A model generated the notes under the pieces. It saw nothing but the letters and a program-made list of their open reading frames with translations, was not told the DNA's origin and made no database searches. Both the position numbers and the translations under genes were made by a program. Below, in pieces: positions 56,552 to 64,000 of a DNA stretch of 64,000 nucleotides (its first letter is position 1; each line of letters begins with the position of its first letter). Source of the stretch: UBA1783 sp033808805 (GTDB taxonomy: Bacteria; Bacillota_I; Bacilli_A; Erysipelotrichales; Erysipelotrichaceae); the NCBI GenBank assembly GCA_033808805.1, contig JAPXMY010000002.1, forward strand, positions 1-64,000. The letters run 5' to 3'.

Positions 56552-57976
56552 ATGAAAAGAACAAAGATTATATGTACGATTGGTCCAGCAAGCGACAATG
56601 AAGAGATGATGCTGAAATTAGCACAAGCCGGCATGAATATGATCAGGCTGAACTTTTCGCATGGTACATACGAAGAACAATTAAACAAAATAAATATCTG
56701 TAAAAAAATCAATAAAGAGCATGGCTTGCATATTGGTATGATGTTAGATACAAAGGGACCTGAAATCAGAGTTGGAGAAATGGAAAATGACTGTGTAAAT
56801 TTTTCTAAAGGCGATAAGGTAAGGGTTGTCAGAGAAAACGTCGTTGGAAATAAAGAAAGATTCCACATCAACTGTCCAGAATTATATGATGATGTTGACA
56901 TTGGAAATACAATTTTAATCAATGATGGAAAACTGACTCTAACTGTTTTAAACAAGGACTATGATGGTTTTGAATGTGAAGTGTACAATTCTGGTCCAAT
57001 AATGACCAAAAAAGGTGTTAATGTACCAAACGTCCATTTATCAATGCCATTTGTTTCGGAAAAAGATGACGCTGACATTCGTTTTGGTGTTAGAAATGGA
57101 GTAGACTTTATCGCTGCCAGTTTTGTCAGAAGACCTGAAGATGTTTTGCATATCAAAAAGATTCTGGCTGAAGAAGGCCATCCAGAAGTAGAGATTATTG
57201 CCAAAATTGAAAACCAGGAAGGTTACGATAAACTGGAAGAAATTTTAGAAGTTGCCGATGCTGTGATGGTTGCCAGAGGTGATTTAGGAGTTGAAGTCAG
57301 TCTTCAGCTTGTTCCGGTTTATCAGAAAAATATTATAAAAACTGCCAACAGAATCGGAAAGCCTGTAATTATAGCTACTCACATGTTGGAGAGTATGGTC
57401 ACAAACCCTAGACCAACCAGAGCTGAGGCAAGTGATGTTGCCAACGCGATATTTGCCGGGGTCGATTGTATTATGCTGTCAGCTGAAACTGCAACAGGAG
57501 AATATCCAGTTGAAGCAGTAACAACAATGACCAAAATTGCTAAAGAGTGTGAAAAGGAATTTGACTATCACGCCTATTTGGAAAGTGCAGTTGACTATTC
57601 TACCAGAACGATGTCTGATGCTATTGGTATATCTGTCGCTGAGAGCTGTCTGACTATGGATAATATCAGTGCGATTATGGCCTTTACTGAAACTGGTGGA
57701 ACACCAAAGCGTTTGATGAAATACAAACCATCTTCACCGATTATTGCTGCTACTAACTCTTTAAGTACCTGTACCAAGATGTCTTTATATTCGAATGTAA
57801 CACCAGTTTATGCCCCTAATATTGTTGACAGTGATTTATATGATATTACTGCTACTGAAGTTGCTAAACAGATGGATTTGCCTGAAAATACTTATTACAT
57901 TATTACTGCAGGCTGGCATTCAGGACATGGAAAAACAAATACAATGAGATTTAAAGAGGTAGGAGGAGAAGATTAA
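56552..57976 (+). CDS. pyk: Pyruvate kinase
   Basis: A 474-aa pyruvate kinase converting PEP and ADP to pyruvate and ATP. TKIICTIGPAS at the start, RLNFSHG, DTKGPEIRVG and the active-site AKIENQEGYDKL are present, as is MVARGDLGVEV. The domain C effector region ends the protein; the extra C-terminal PEP-utiliser-like domain of Bacillus Pyk is absent. GGGAGT precedes the start. The M29 peptidase start follows closely, its ribosome binding site inside the pyk end. Confidence 0.96.
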   Translation: MKRTKIICTIGPASDNEEMMLKLAQAGMNMIRLNFSHGTYEEQLNKINICKKINKEHGLHIGMMLDTKGPEIRVGEMENDCVNFSKGDKVRVVRENVVGNKERFHINCPELYDDVDIGNTILINDGKLTLTVLNKDYDGFECEVYNSGPIMTKKGVNVPNVHLSMPFVSEKDDADIRFGVRNGVDFIAASFVRRPEDVLHIKKILAEEGHPEVEIIAKIENQEGYDKLEEILEVADAVMVARGDLGVEVSLQLVPVYQKNIIKTANRIGKPVIIATHMLESMVTNPRPTRAEASDVANAIFAGVDCIMLSAETATGEYPVEAVTTMTKIAKECEKEFDYHAYLESAVDYSTRTMSDAIGISVAESCLTMDNISAIMAFTETGGTPKRLMKYKPSSPIIAATNSLSTCTKMSLYSNVTPVYAPNIVDSDLYDITATEVAKQMDLPENTYYIITAGWHSGHGKTNTMRFKEVGGED

Positions 57977-57980
57977 TTAT

Positions 57981-59213
57981 ATGAATGAAATTTTATTAAG
58001 AAAATATGCCAGACTGGCTGTTAGAACTGGTGCGAACATCCAACCAGGCCAGCTTTTAGTAATCAATGCTTCAGTTAAGGATCACGAATTTGCCAGGATG
58101 TGTGCTGAAGAAGCCTATTTGGCAGGTGCCGGTGAAGTTCTGGTAGACTGGTCTTATGAAGGGTTAACACTTTTAAGCTATACATATTGTTCAATTGATA
58201 CCTTGACTGAAATTCCAGATTATATTTATGACAAGAGAAAATACGCTCAGGATAAAGGCTGTGCTTATCTGCTTATTGCCAGTGAGACTCCTGGCTTATT
58301 GGCAGATATTGATCCAGAAAAAATTCAGGCCAGCTATATTGCCGCAATGAAGAAACTAAAGCCTCTTCAAGAGTATACTTTGGCCAGTCATGGTCAATGG
58401 TCGGTTATCGCAGTACCTTCAGTTGGCTGGGCTAAAAAGGTTTTCCCAGATAAAACTGAAGAGGATGCTGTAAAAGCATTGTGGGAAGCAATTTTAATGA
58501 CGGTTAGAATTGACGAGGAAAATGATCCAGTTGTAGAATGGAATAAACACAATGAGAAATTAAGTAGATACTGTGAAATCTTAAATGACCATAATTTTGA
58601 AAAGCTTCATTTTGAAAGTTCTAATGGAACAGATTTATATGTCGGTTTAGTAAAAAATCACCTTTGGAAAGGCGGAAGTGGTCAGACAACCAGTGGGGTT
58701 GTCTTCAATCCCAATATGCCAACAGAAGAAGTGTTCTCTATGCCTGATAAAAACAATGTCAATGGCAAGGTAGTTGCGACCAAACCATTAAGCTATTCTG
58801 GAAAGTTAATTGAAAACTTCTGGTTGGAGTTTAAAGATGGTAAAGTTGTCAGTCATGGTGCAGAAAAAGAATTGGAAACCTTAACCAATCTACTGGATAC
58901 AGATGAAGGAAGTAGAAGAATCGGAGAAGTAGCTTTAATATCTTATGATTCACCTATTTCTTTAAGTAATATTTTATTTTATAACACATTATTTGATGAG
59001 AATGCTTCATGCCATTTAGCTCTTGGTCAGGCATATCCAGATAATGTCAAAGGTGGCACTGAAATGACTGAAGAACAGCTGGCTGAAGCAGGAGCCAATG
59101 CTTCTATGAACCATGTAGATTTTATGTTTGGATCTGAAGATATGAAAATTACCGGCATAAAAGCTGATGGAAAAGAAGTTGCAGTATTTGAAAAGGGGAA
59201 TTTTGTTTTCTAA
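57981..59213 (+). CDS. M29-family aminopeptidase
   Basis: A 410-aa aminopeptidase of family M29 (AmpS/PepS/aminopeptidase T). The N-terminal part has LARLAVRTGAN-like ARLAVRTGANIQPGQ. The metal-binding residues are in NMPTEEVF (Glu), RRIGEVAL (Glu), ASCHLALGQAY (His) and MNHVDFMFGS (His, Asp). There is no signal peptide. It removes N-terminal residues from peptides in the cytosol. It is four bases after pyk, in the dnaB-dnaI-pfkA-pyk transcript. Confidence 0.92.
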   Translation: MNEILLRKYARLAVRTGANIQPGQLLVINASVKDHEFARMCAEEAYLAGAGEVLVDWSYEGLTLLSYTYCSIDTLTEIPDYIYDKRKYAQDKGCAYLLIASETPGLLADIDPEKIQASYIAAMKKLKPLQEYTLASHGQWSVIAVPSVGWAKKVFPDKTEEDAVKALWEAILMTVRIDEENDPVVEWNKHNEKLSRYCEILNDHNFEKLHFESSNGTDLYVGLVKNHLWKGGSGQTTSGVVFNPNMPTEEVFSMPDKNNVNGKVVATKPLSYSGKLIENFWLEFKDGKVVSHGAEKELETLTNLLDTDEGSRRIGEVALISYDSPISLSNILFYNTLFDENASCHLALGQAYPDNVKGGTEMTEEQLAEAGANASMNHVDFMFGSEDMKITGIKADGKEVAVFEKGNFVF

Positions 59214-59228
59214 AAGAAGGAGGTTAGA

Positions 59229-59708
59229 ATGGATTTTGAATCATTAGTTAAAAAGTATCAGGATAACACTGCTACTGATGATGAGATTGTCTTTGTTGAA
59301 GATACAGTAAACAAAGCTAGAAAAATTGCGAAAACCAGATTAAAAGGTGAAAAGCATGTAACGTTTTTTAACAGAATTAAAAAGTTCTTTATCAAGTTAG
59401 TAATTGTATTTATTATCTTGCTTAGTGTTTCTGTATATCTCTATTTTAATATCAGTGGCTATGCCAAGGAGAATATGGTTACTGGAAGAAGCAGTGCTGA
59501 TGAAACAGTATTGGAATTTTTAGCTACTGATTTAGGTATTAAGACTTCACAGGCTGAAATTACAGCCTATAAAAGAAAACTGGTTATCTGTATTCCTTTT
59601 GAAAGAAGTTATTATCTTTACGAATATACAATTAAACTGAATACCAACAGACAGTATTATGTATCGTTGGATTCCTATTCAGGACTTATTGAGTATATTG
59701 ATTATTGA
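59229..59708 (+). CDS. Single-span membrane protein, C-terminal PepSY-like segment
   Basis: A 159-aa protein. About 50 cytosolic, basic residues precede one transmembrane segment (about 55-75), and an outside domain of 80 residues follows. That domain ends with YYLYEYTIKLN and YYVSLDSYSGLIEYID, which resembles the PepSY pattern of a strand, a turn and a GxI strand. AAGGAGG precedes the start. It is the last gene of the dnaB transcript before a strong terminator. The PepSY resemblance is tentative and the function unknown. Confidence 0.72.
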   Translation: MDFESLVKKYQDNTATDDEIVFVEDTVNKARKIAKTRLKGEKHVTFFNRIKKFFIKLVIVFIILLSVSVYLYFNISGYAKENMVTGRSSADETVLEFLATDLGIKTSQAEITAYKRKLVICIPFERSYYLYEYTIKLNTNRQYYVSLDSYSGLIEYIDY

Positions 59709-59716
59709 TTTAATTG

Positions 59717-59753
59717 AAAAGCATCTACCTATTTAAAGAGGATGCTTTTTTTT
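59717..59753 (+). terminator. Terminator of the dnaB-dnaI-pfkA-pyk transcript
   Basis: AAAAGCATC (59717-59725) pairs with GATGCTTTT (59741-59749), followed by T residues to 59753. Confidence 0.85.
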
Positions 59754-59815
59754 ATGAAAAATGAAACTTGTGAAAAAAGATGAAAAAGAAGACTGCTGTA
59801 ACATCTATCAGCCTG

Positions 59816-59844
59816 TTGAAAAAATATCTGAAATATAATAGAAT
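59816..59844 (+). promoter_or_regulatory. SigA-type promoter of pckA
   Basis: TTGAAA (59816-59821), a 17-bp spacer and TAGAAT (59839-59844), leaving a leader of about 74 nt before pckA. A nearer TATAAT (59834-59839) has no -35 at the right distance. Confidence 0.6.
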
Positions 59845-59924
59845 AGTACTTGAAATTGGATTTTATTTCTAATAAAAAAATAGATGAAAAAATCAAGTGA
59901 TTCATATATAGAAAGAAGGATTTT

Positions 59925-61529
59925 ATGAACGAAATACAATTAGAAAACTATGGAATTGAAAAGGTCAAGGAAGTAGTTTATAACCCGAGTTTTGAGTTTC
60001 TTTTTAATGAAGAAACTAGAACTGACTTAGAGGGGTTTGAAAAGGGTTATCTAAGTGAGTTAGGGGCCGTAAATGTAATGACTGGTGTGTATACTGGCCG
60101 TTCTCCTAAGGATAAGTATATTGTGATGGACGAAAATTCTAAAGATACAATCTGGTGGGATAGTAAAGAGTATCCTAATGATAATCATCCGATGAGTGAA
60201 GAAACCTGGCATCAAGTAAAAAAAATCGCCCAGAATCAATTGAGTGGCAAAAGACTTTTTGTAGTTGATGCTTTTTGTGGTGCCAACAAAGATACCAGAA
60301 TGGCAGTCAGATTCATCATGGAAGTTGCCTGGCAGGCCCATTTTGTTAAAAACATGTTTATCACTCCAAGTAAAGAAGAACTGAACAGTTTTGAGCCAGA
60401 CTTTGTTGTTTACTGTGCTTCAAAAGCTAAAGTTGATAATTATCAGGATTTAGGTTTAAATTCAGAAACCTGTATTGCCTTTAATATCACCAGCAAAGAG
60501 CAGGTAATTTTAAATACCTGGTATGGTGGGGAAATGAAAAAGGGAATCTTTTCAATGATGAATTACTTTTTACCACTTAAAGGAATCGCCAGCATGCACT
60601 GTTCAGCCAATACTGATATGAACGGTGAAAATACCGCTATTTTCTTTGGCTTATCAGGAACGGGAAAAACAACCCTTTCAGCTGATCCAAAAAGATTGCT
60701 GGTCGGTGATGATGAACATGGCTGGGATGATAATGGTATCTTCAACTTTGAAGGTGGCTGTTATGCCAAGGTTATCAATCTGGACAAGGAATCAGAACCA
60801 GACATCTATAAGGCGATTAGAAGAAATGCCTTGTTGGAAAATGTAACTATCGATGAAAATGGAAAACTGGATTTCAATGATCAGAGCGTTACTGAAAATA
60901 CCAGAGTTTCTTATCCGATAAATCATATTGAAAATATCGTCAGACCAATAAGTGTGGCTCCAGCAGCCAAGAGTGTTATCTTTCTTTCAGCTGATGCTTT
61001 TGGTGTTTTGCCTCCGGTTTCTATTTTGGATGAACAGCAGACGCAGTACTATTTCCTATCAGGATTTACTGCCAAACTGGCGGGAACTGAAAGAGGAATC
61101 ACTCAGCCGACACCTACTTTTTCAGCTTGTTTTGGTCAGCCATTTTTAGAGCTGCATCCAACAAAGTATGCTGAAGAACTGGTAAAAAGAATGAAGCAGG
61201 CTGGTGCTAAGGCATATCTGGTTAACACTGGCTGGAATGGCAGTGGCAAACGTATTTCAATTAAAGATACCAGAGGAATTATTGATGCCATCTTAAGTGG
61301 AGCAATCGATAAGGCTGAAACAAAGATAATTCCTTACTTTAACCTGCAGGTTCCTACAGAATTAGAAGGTGTTCATACTGATATTCTAGATCCAAGAGAC
61401 ACTTACAGCGATGTTAAAGTTTGGCAGGAAAAGGCTAAAGATTTGGCAGGTCGCTTTATTAAAAACTTTGTTAAATATGAAACTGATGAAAAAGGAAAGG
61501 CTTTAAAAAAAGCAGGCCCTGAATTATAG
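59925..61529 (+). CDS. pckA: Phosphoenolpyruvate carboxykinase (ATP)
   Basis: A 534-aa ATP-dependent PEP carboxykinase interconverting oxaloacetate and PEP. TGRSPKDKY near residue 58, the kinase 1a P-loop FGLSGTGKTTLSADP, and the metal-binding GDDEHGWDD and GGCYAKVI are present, as are GFTAKLAGTE and NTGWNGSG. AGAAGGATT precedes the start. It is the first gene of a transcript that continues into oxaloacetate decarboxylase subunits. In fermenting gut Firmicutes the enzyme can run toward oxaloacetate; the direction here is inference. Confidence 0.96.
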   Translation: MNEIQLENYGIEKVKEVVYNPSFEFLFNEETRTDLEGFEKGYLSELGAVNVMTGVYTGRSPKDKYIVMDENSKDTIWWDSKEYPNDNHPMSEETWHQVKKIAQNQLSGKRLFVVDAFCGANKDTRMAVRFIMEVAWQAHFVKNMFITPSKEELNSFEPDFVVYCASKAKVDNYQDLGLNSETCIAFNITSKEQVILNTWYGGEMKKGIFSMMNYFLPLKGIASMHCSANTDMNGENTAIFFGLSGTGKTTLSADPKRLLVGDDEHGWDDNGIFNFEGGCYAKVINLDKESEPDIYKAIRRNALLENVTIDENGKLDFNDQSVTENTRVSYPINHIENIVRPISVAPAAKSVIFLSADAFGVLPPVSILDEQQTQYYFLSGFTAKLAGTERGITQPTPTFSACFGQPFLELHPTKYAEELVKRMKQAGAKAYLVNTGWNGSGKRISIKDTRGIIDAILSGAIDKAETKIIPYFNLQVPTELEGVHTDILDPRDTYSDVKVWQEKAKDLAGRFIKNFVKYETDEKGKALKKAGPEL

Positions 61530-61539
61530 AGGTGAAAAA

Positions 61540-62913
61540 ATGGTTAAAATTGTTGAAACATCGGTCCGTGATGGTCATCAATCGCTATTTGCCACAAGAA
61601 TGACAACTGATGAAGTAGTAAAGCTCTGTGAAAAGTATGATGATATTGGTTTTCATGCCATTGAAGTATGGGGTGGAGCTACTTTTGACAGCTGTATGCG
61701 TTTTTTAAATGAAGACCCATGGGAAAGATTAAGAAAAGTAAGAGCTGTCTGTAAAAAGACCAAATTACAGATGCTGTTTAGAGGACAGAATATTTTGGGC
61801 TATCGCCATTATTCTGATGATGTGGTAGATCTTTTCTGTAAAAAATCAATAGAGAATGGTATTGATATCATTCGTGTTTTTGATGCTTTGAATGATATCA
61901 GAAATTTAAGGCAGGCAGTAAAATCAACTAAAAAATATGGTGGTGAATGTCAGATCGCCTTATCCTATACAACTTCACCAGTTCATACAATTGATTATTA
62001 TGTCAACCTGGCTAAAGAAATTGAACATCTGGGAGCGGATTCTATCTGCATCAAAGATATGGCCGGGGTATTGACTCCTCAGGATGCTACAGAGCTGGTT
62101 ACAGCTTTGAAAAAGGAATGTAAATTACCACTGGAGCTGCACTCACATTGTACAGCTGGAGTCTGTGAAATGACTTATATGGCGGCTATTGAAGCTGGAG
62201 TAGATATCGTTGATACTTCTATGTCACCACTGTCAAATGGAACAGCTCAGCCTTCGACTCAGGCTTTAAATACCGCTTTAAAAAATACAAAGTATGATCC
62301 AAAGCTCAATACAAAGGCAATTAGAGAAATAGAGCCTGTGGTTACTGAAATTGTAGATAAATATGTAAAAAACGGACTTTTAAGCCCTAAATCATTGCAG
62401 ATTAATCCCAATATTCTAACCTATCAGGTTCCTGGTGGAATGTTGTCAAATATGATCAAGCAACTCTCTGATCAGGGAGCACTGGACAAATATGAAGAAG
62501 TGCTGCAGGAAATTCCTCGTGTTAGAAAAGATCTGGGGTATCCACCGCTGGTTACACCGATGTCTCAGATGGTTGGAACTCAGGCTGTCTTCAATGTTCT
62601 AACCGGCCAGCGCTATAAGATGACCGCTAAAGAGGTTAAGGATTACCTTCAGGGAAGATATGGCAAAACACCGGCGGAAGTTGATCCAGAAATCAGAAAA
62701 ATGATTATCAAAGACGATGAAATAATTACCTGTCGTCCAGCTGATCTGTTAGAGCCGGAATTTGAAGGGTTAAAAGAAAAATATAAAGATATCGCTAAAA
62801 GCGATGAAGATGTCCTGTCTCTGGCATTATTTGAACAGGTAGCGGTGGATTTTCTAAAAAAGAAATATGATTCTGATCCTGTTGAAGTCGTTGAGTTTGA
62901 AATGTTTGTTTAA
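61540..62913 (+). CDS. oadA: Oxaloacetate decarboxylase alpha subunit / carboxyltransferase
   Basis: A 457-aa biotin-dependent carboxyltransferase of the OadA/PycB type. ETSVRDGHQSLFATRM at the start, FDALNDIRN, ALSYTTSPVH, CIKDMAGVL and HSHCTAGV provide the metal site and the biotin pocket of the DRE-TIM barrel. The C-terminal conserved domain is present, but no biotinyl domain is attached; a separate carrier is encoded two genes later. AGAGGTGAAA precedes the start, 10 bases after pckA. It moves CO2 between oxaloacetate and biotin. Whether it belongs to a sodium pump or to a pyruvate carboxylase cannot be settled here. Confidence 0.93.
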   Translation: MVKIVETSVRDGHQSLFATRMTTDEVVKLCEKYDDIGFHAIEVWGGATFDSCMRFLNEDPWERLRKVRAVCKKTKLQMLFRGQNILGYRHYSDDVVDLFCKKSIENGIDIIRVFDALNDIRNLRQAVKSTKKYGGECQIALSYTTSPVHTIDYYVNLAKEIEHLGADSICIKDMAGVLTPQDATELVTALKKECKLPLELHSHCTAGVCEMTYMAAIEAGVDIVDTSMSPLSNGTAQPSTQALNTALKNTKYDPKLNTKAIREIEPVVTEIVDKYVKNGLLSPKSLQINPNILTYQVPGGMLSNMIKQLSDQGALDKYEEVLQEIPRVRKDLGYPPLVTPMSQMVGTQAVFNVLTGQRYKMTAKEVKDYLQGRYGKTPAEVDPEIRKMIIKDDEIITCRPADLLEPEFEGLKEKYKDIAKSDEDVLSLALFEQVAVDFLKKKYDSDPVEVVEFEMFV

Positions 62914-62925
62914 GGAGAGCAGTTT

Positions 62926-63183
62926 ATGGATTTTATGTACATAATTACCAGGCCGGGAGTAATAATGCTGATTGTTCTGGCAATCACTATTATTTATGTC
63001 TTATATTTCAAACCAGTTAAAAAACAAGAGGTTGAAGAAGAAAAGCAGGTTTCAAAAGTTGAGGTAACACCACTGGATTTAAGTGATGAAGATGCCACAG
63101 TAGCAAGTTTAATTGCCAGTATTGATTACTACAATGAAATTAAAAAAGATGTAAAAGTAATAAGTGTAAGAAGGGTTGGTTAA
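62926..63183 (+). CDS. OadG-like small membrane subunit
   Basis: An 85-aa protein with one N-terminal transmembrane segment (about residues 10-28) and an acidic-basic cytosolic tail ending DYYNEIKKDVKVISVRRVG. Gamma subunits of sodium-pumping decarboxylases have this layout and lie beside oadA and the biotin carrier, so position and topology give the call; sequence alone is weak. AAGGAGAGC precedes the start. A beta subunit, the sodium-translocating part, is not in this window. Confidence 0.7.
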   Translation: MDFMYIITRPGVIMLIVLAITIIYVLYFKPVKKQEVEEEKQVSKVEVTPLDLSDEDATVASLIASIDYYNEIKKDVKVISVRRVG

Positions 63184-63184
63184 G

Positions 63185-63520
63185 ATGAAAATATATAAGG
63201 TGAAAGTAAACGGAAAATATTATGAAGTTGAAGTAAGTGCCGTTGATGAAGTTGCAGGTGAAGTAAAAGCAGCAACTGAAAAGGTAGAAAACGTTGTTTC
63301 ACAGGGTGATAATGTTATCCTGGCTCCTATCGCTGGCAAGGTTTTAGAAGTGAAGGTAAATGTCGGTGATGTGGTAAAAAAAGGTCAGACTGTCGCTATT
63401 ATTGAAGCGATGAAACTGGAAAATGAAATTCAATCAGCTTTTGATGGTCAGGTAAGTGCTGTCAACATCAAAAAGGGTGATGATGTCAAAAATAAAGACG
63501 AACTTATCGTTTTAAAATAA
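63185..63520 (+). CDS. Biotin carboxyl carrier protein of the decarboxylase
   Basis: A 111-aa biotin carrier. The biotinyl domain is at about residues 40-111, with the modified lysine in IIEAMKLENEI. An N-terminal 35 residues (KVKVNGKYYEVEVSAVDE) matches the carrier/gamma type and is followed by a short alanine and valine linker. ATG at 63185 is chosen; an upstream TTG at 63176 is inside the previous gene. It carries CO2 between the carboxyltransferase and its partner. birA starts one base after its stop, so its modifying enzyme is co-expressed. Confidence 0.94.
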   Translation: MKIYKVKVNGKYYEVEVSAVDEVAGEVKAATEKVENVVSQGDNVILAPIAGKVLEVKVNVGDVVKKGQTVAIIEAMKLENEIQSAFDGQVSAVNIKKGDDVKNKDELIVLK

Positions 63521-63521
63521 G

Positions 63522-64000
63522 ATGAGATTAATTCATTTTGAAGTAGTAGATTCAACAAATACTTTTCTTAAAAATAATTATCATAACTATCAAGACTTTA
63601 CCTTTGTTTCTGCTGATAGTCAGACAGCAGGAAAGGGCAGAGAAAATAAAAACTGGAGCAGCGAAAAAGGTAAAAATCTACTATTTTCCATTTTGATTAA
63701 AAATGAAAAATTAATTGCAAAGTATAAAACACTTTCGATAATCTGTGCTTATTCAGTTTTAGAAGTATTGAAAGATTATGGTCTTGATAAGATAGGTTTA
63801 AAATGGCCTAATGATGTTTATGTTGCTGATAAAAAAATCTGCGGCATCCTGCTGGAAGCAGTAAGCAAACAGAGTATAGAATGCCTTATCATTGGTATTG
63901 GCATTAATGTCAATCAGAGTCTTTTTGCGGAAGAGTACGCAATAGAGCCGACATCCATTAAAAATCAAACAGGTAAAGATACTGATCTTGATGAACTTAA
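63522..64000 (+). CDS. birA: Biotin-protein ligase (partial, cut by the window edge)
   Basis: The first 159 residues of a biotin-[acetyl-CoA-carboxylase] ligase; the frame is still open at the last base. The biotinyl-AMP segment reads AGKGRENKNWSSEKGKNLLFS, which corresponds to the GRGRRxxxW motif, and KWPNDVYV, KICGILLE and IGIGINVNQS follow. It has no N-terminal DNA-binding domain, because the catalytic domain starts almost at once (RLIHFEVVDSTN). It is therefore a monofunctional ligase, which should biotinylate the carrier encoded immediately upstream. Confidence 0.92.
   Translation, partial: MRLIHFEVVDSTNTFLKNNYHNYQDFTFVSADSQTAGKGRENKNWSSEKGKNLLFSILIKNEKLIAKYKTLSIICAYSVLEVLKDYGLDKIGLKWPNDVYVADKKICGILLEAVSKQSIECLIIGIGINVNQSLFAEEYAIEPTSIKNQTGKDTDLDEL

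Overview
The window comes from a low-GC Gram-positive bacterium (Bacillota). The evidence is AT-rich DNA, strong purine-rich ribosome binding sites, RNase J, a long Gram-positive type peptide deformylase, split glycine decarboxylase (GcvPA/GcvPB), DnaB/DnaI helicase-loading genes, and a polA-mutM-coaE-dnaB-dnaI order typical of Firmicutes. The mixture (CBS-type pyrophosphatase, many HAD phosphatases, GH42 beta-galactosidase, DUF2974, biotin-dependent oxaloacetate decarboxylase pieces) fits a gut-type Erysipelotrichia-like relative. That placement is inference; no rRNA is present to confirm it.

Layout. 1-2.8 kb: a repeat-containing ORF entering from the left, two lipoproteins and a degenerate membrane-anchored metallophosphoesterase. 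2.8-6.4 kb: a def-rnjA operon with a clear promoter, a HAD phosphatase and a small membrane protein. 6.4-14.8 kb: rapZ, a U32 protein, two HAD phosphatases, a GH42 beta-galactosidase, a nucleoside hydrolase and a pyridoxal kinase. 14.8-21.6 kb (minus strand): a six-gene glycine cleavage operon gcvT-gcvH-gcvPA-gcvPB-lplA-lpdA behind a tandem glycine riboswitch with an overlapping terminator. 21.7-28.7 kb: a DUF1893 protein, a large helicase-nuclease that looks like an acquired defence gene, an M20 peptidase, a DUF2974 protein and a lipoprotein. 28.7-30.8 kb: a tRNA-Val followed by an AT-rich accessory stretch of very small genes, several broken, four of them preceded by the same ~35-bp module. 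30.8-46.5 kb: tex, tRNA-Leu, an aminotransferase with a chorismate-mutase-like N-terminus, CBS pyrophosphatase, degV, uppP, queT, an rRNA methyltransferase, nitroreductase, further HAD phosphatases and an orphan PTS EIIA. 46.6-59.7 kb: twin 39-aa hydrophobic peptides, radC, a secreted protein, a ZnuA-like protein lacking metal-ligand motifs, polA, a mutM-coaE gene fusion, dnaB, dnaI, pfkA, pyk, an M29 aminopeptidase and a small membrane protein. 59.8-64 kb: pckA, oxaloacetate decarboxylase alpha and gamma-like subunits, a biotin carrier and the start of birA.

How the genes work together. pfkA and pyk supply lower glycolysis. pckA with the biotin-dependent decarboxylase module links PEP, oxaloacetate and pyruvate, and birA would attach the biotin. 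The gcv operon carries its own lipoate ligase and dihydrolipoamide dehydrogenase, so one glycine-responsive transcript encodes the four proteins of the complex plus cofactor attachment. polA, MutM and CoaE sit beside the helicase-loader genes.

Most of the window is housekeeping. The parts that deserve attention are the small-gene array next to tRNA-Val, the helicase-nuclease, the MutM-CoaE fusion, the chorismate-mutase-like aminotransferase, the twin small peptides with a hairpin over the radC ribosome binding site, and two binding/phosphoesterase proteins that have lost canonical metal ligands.
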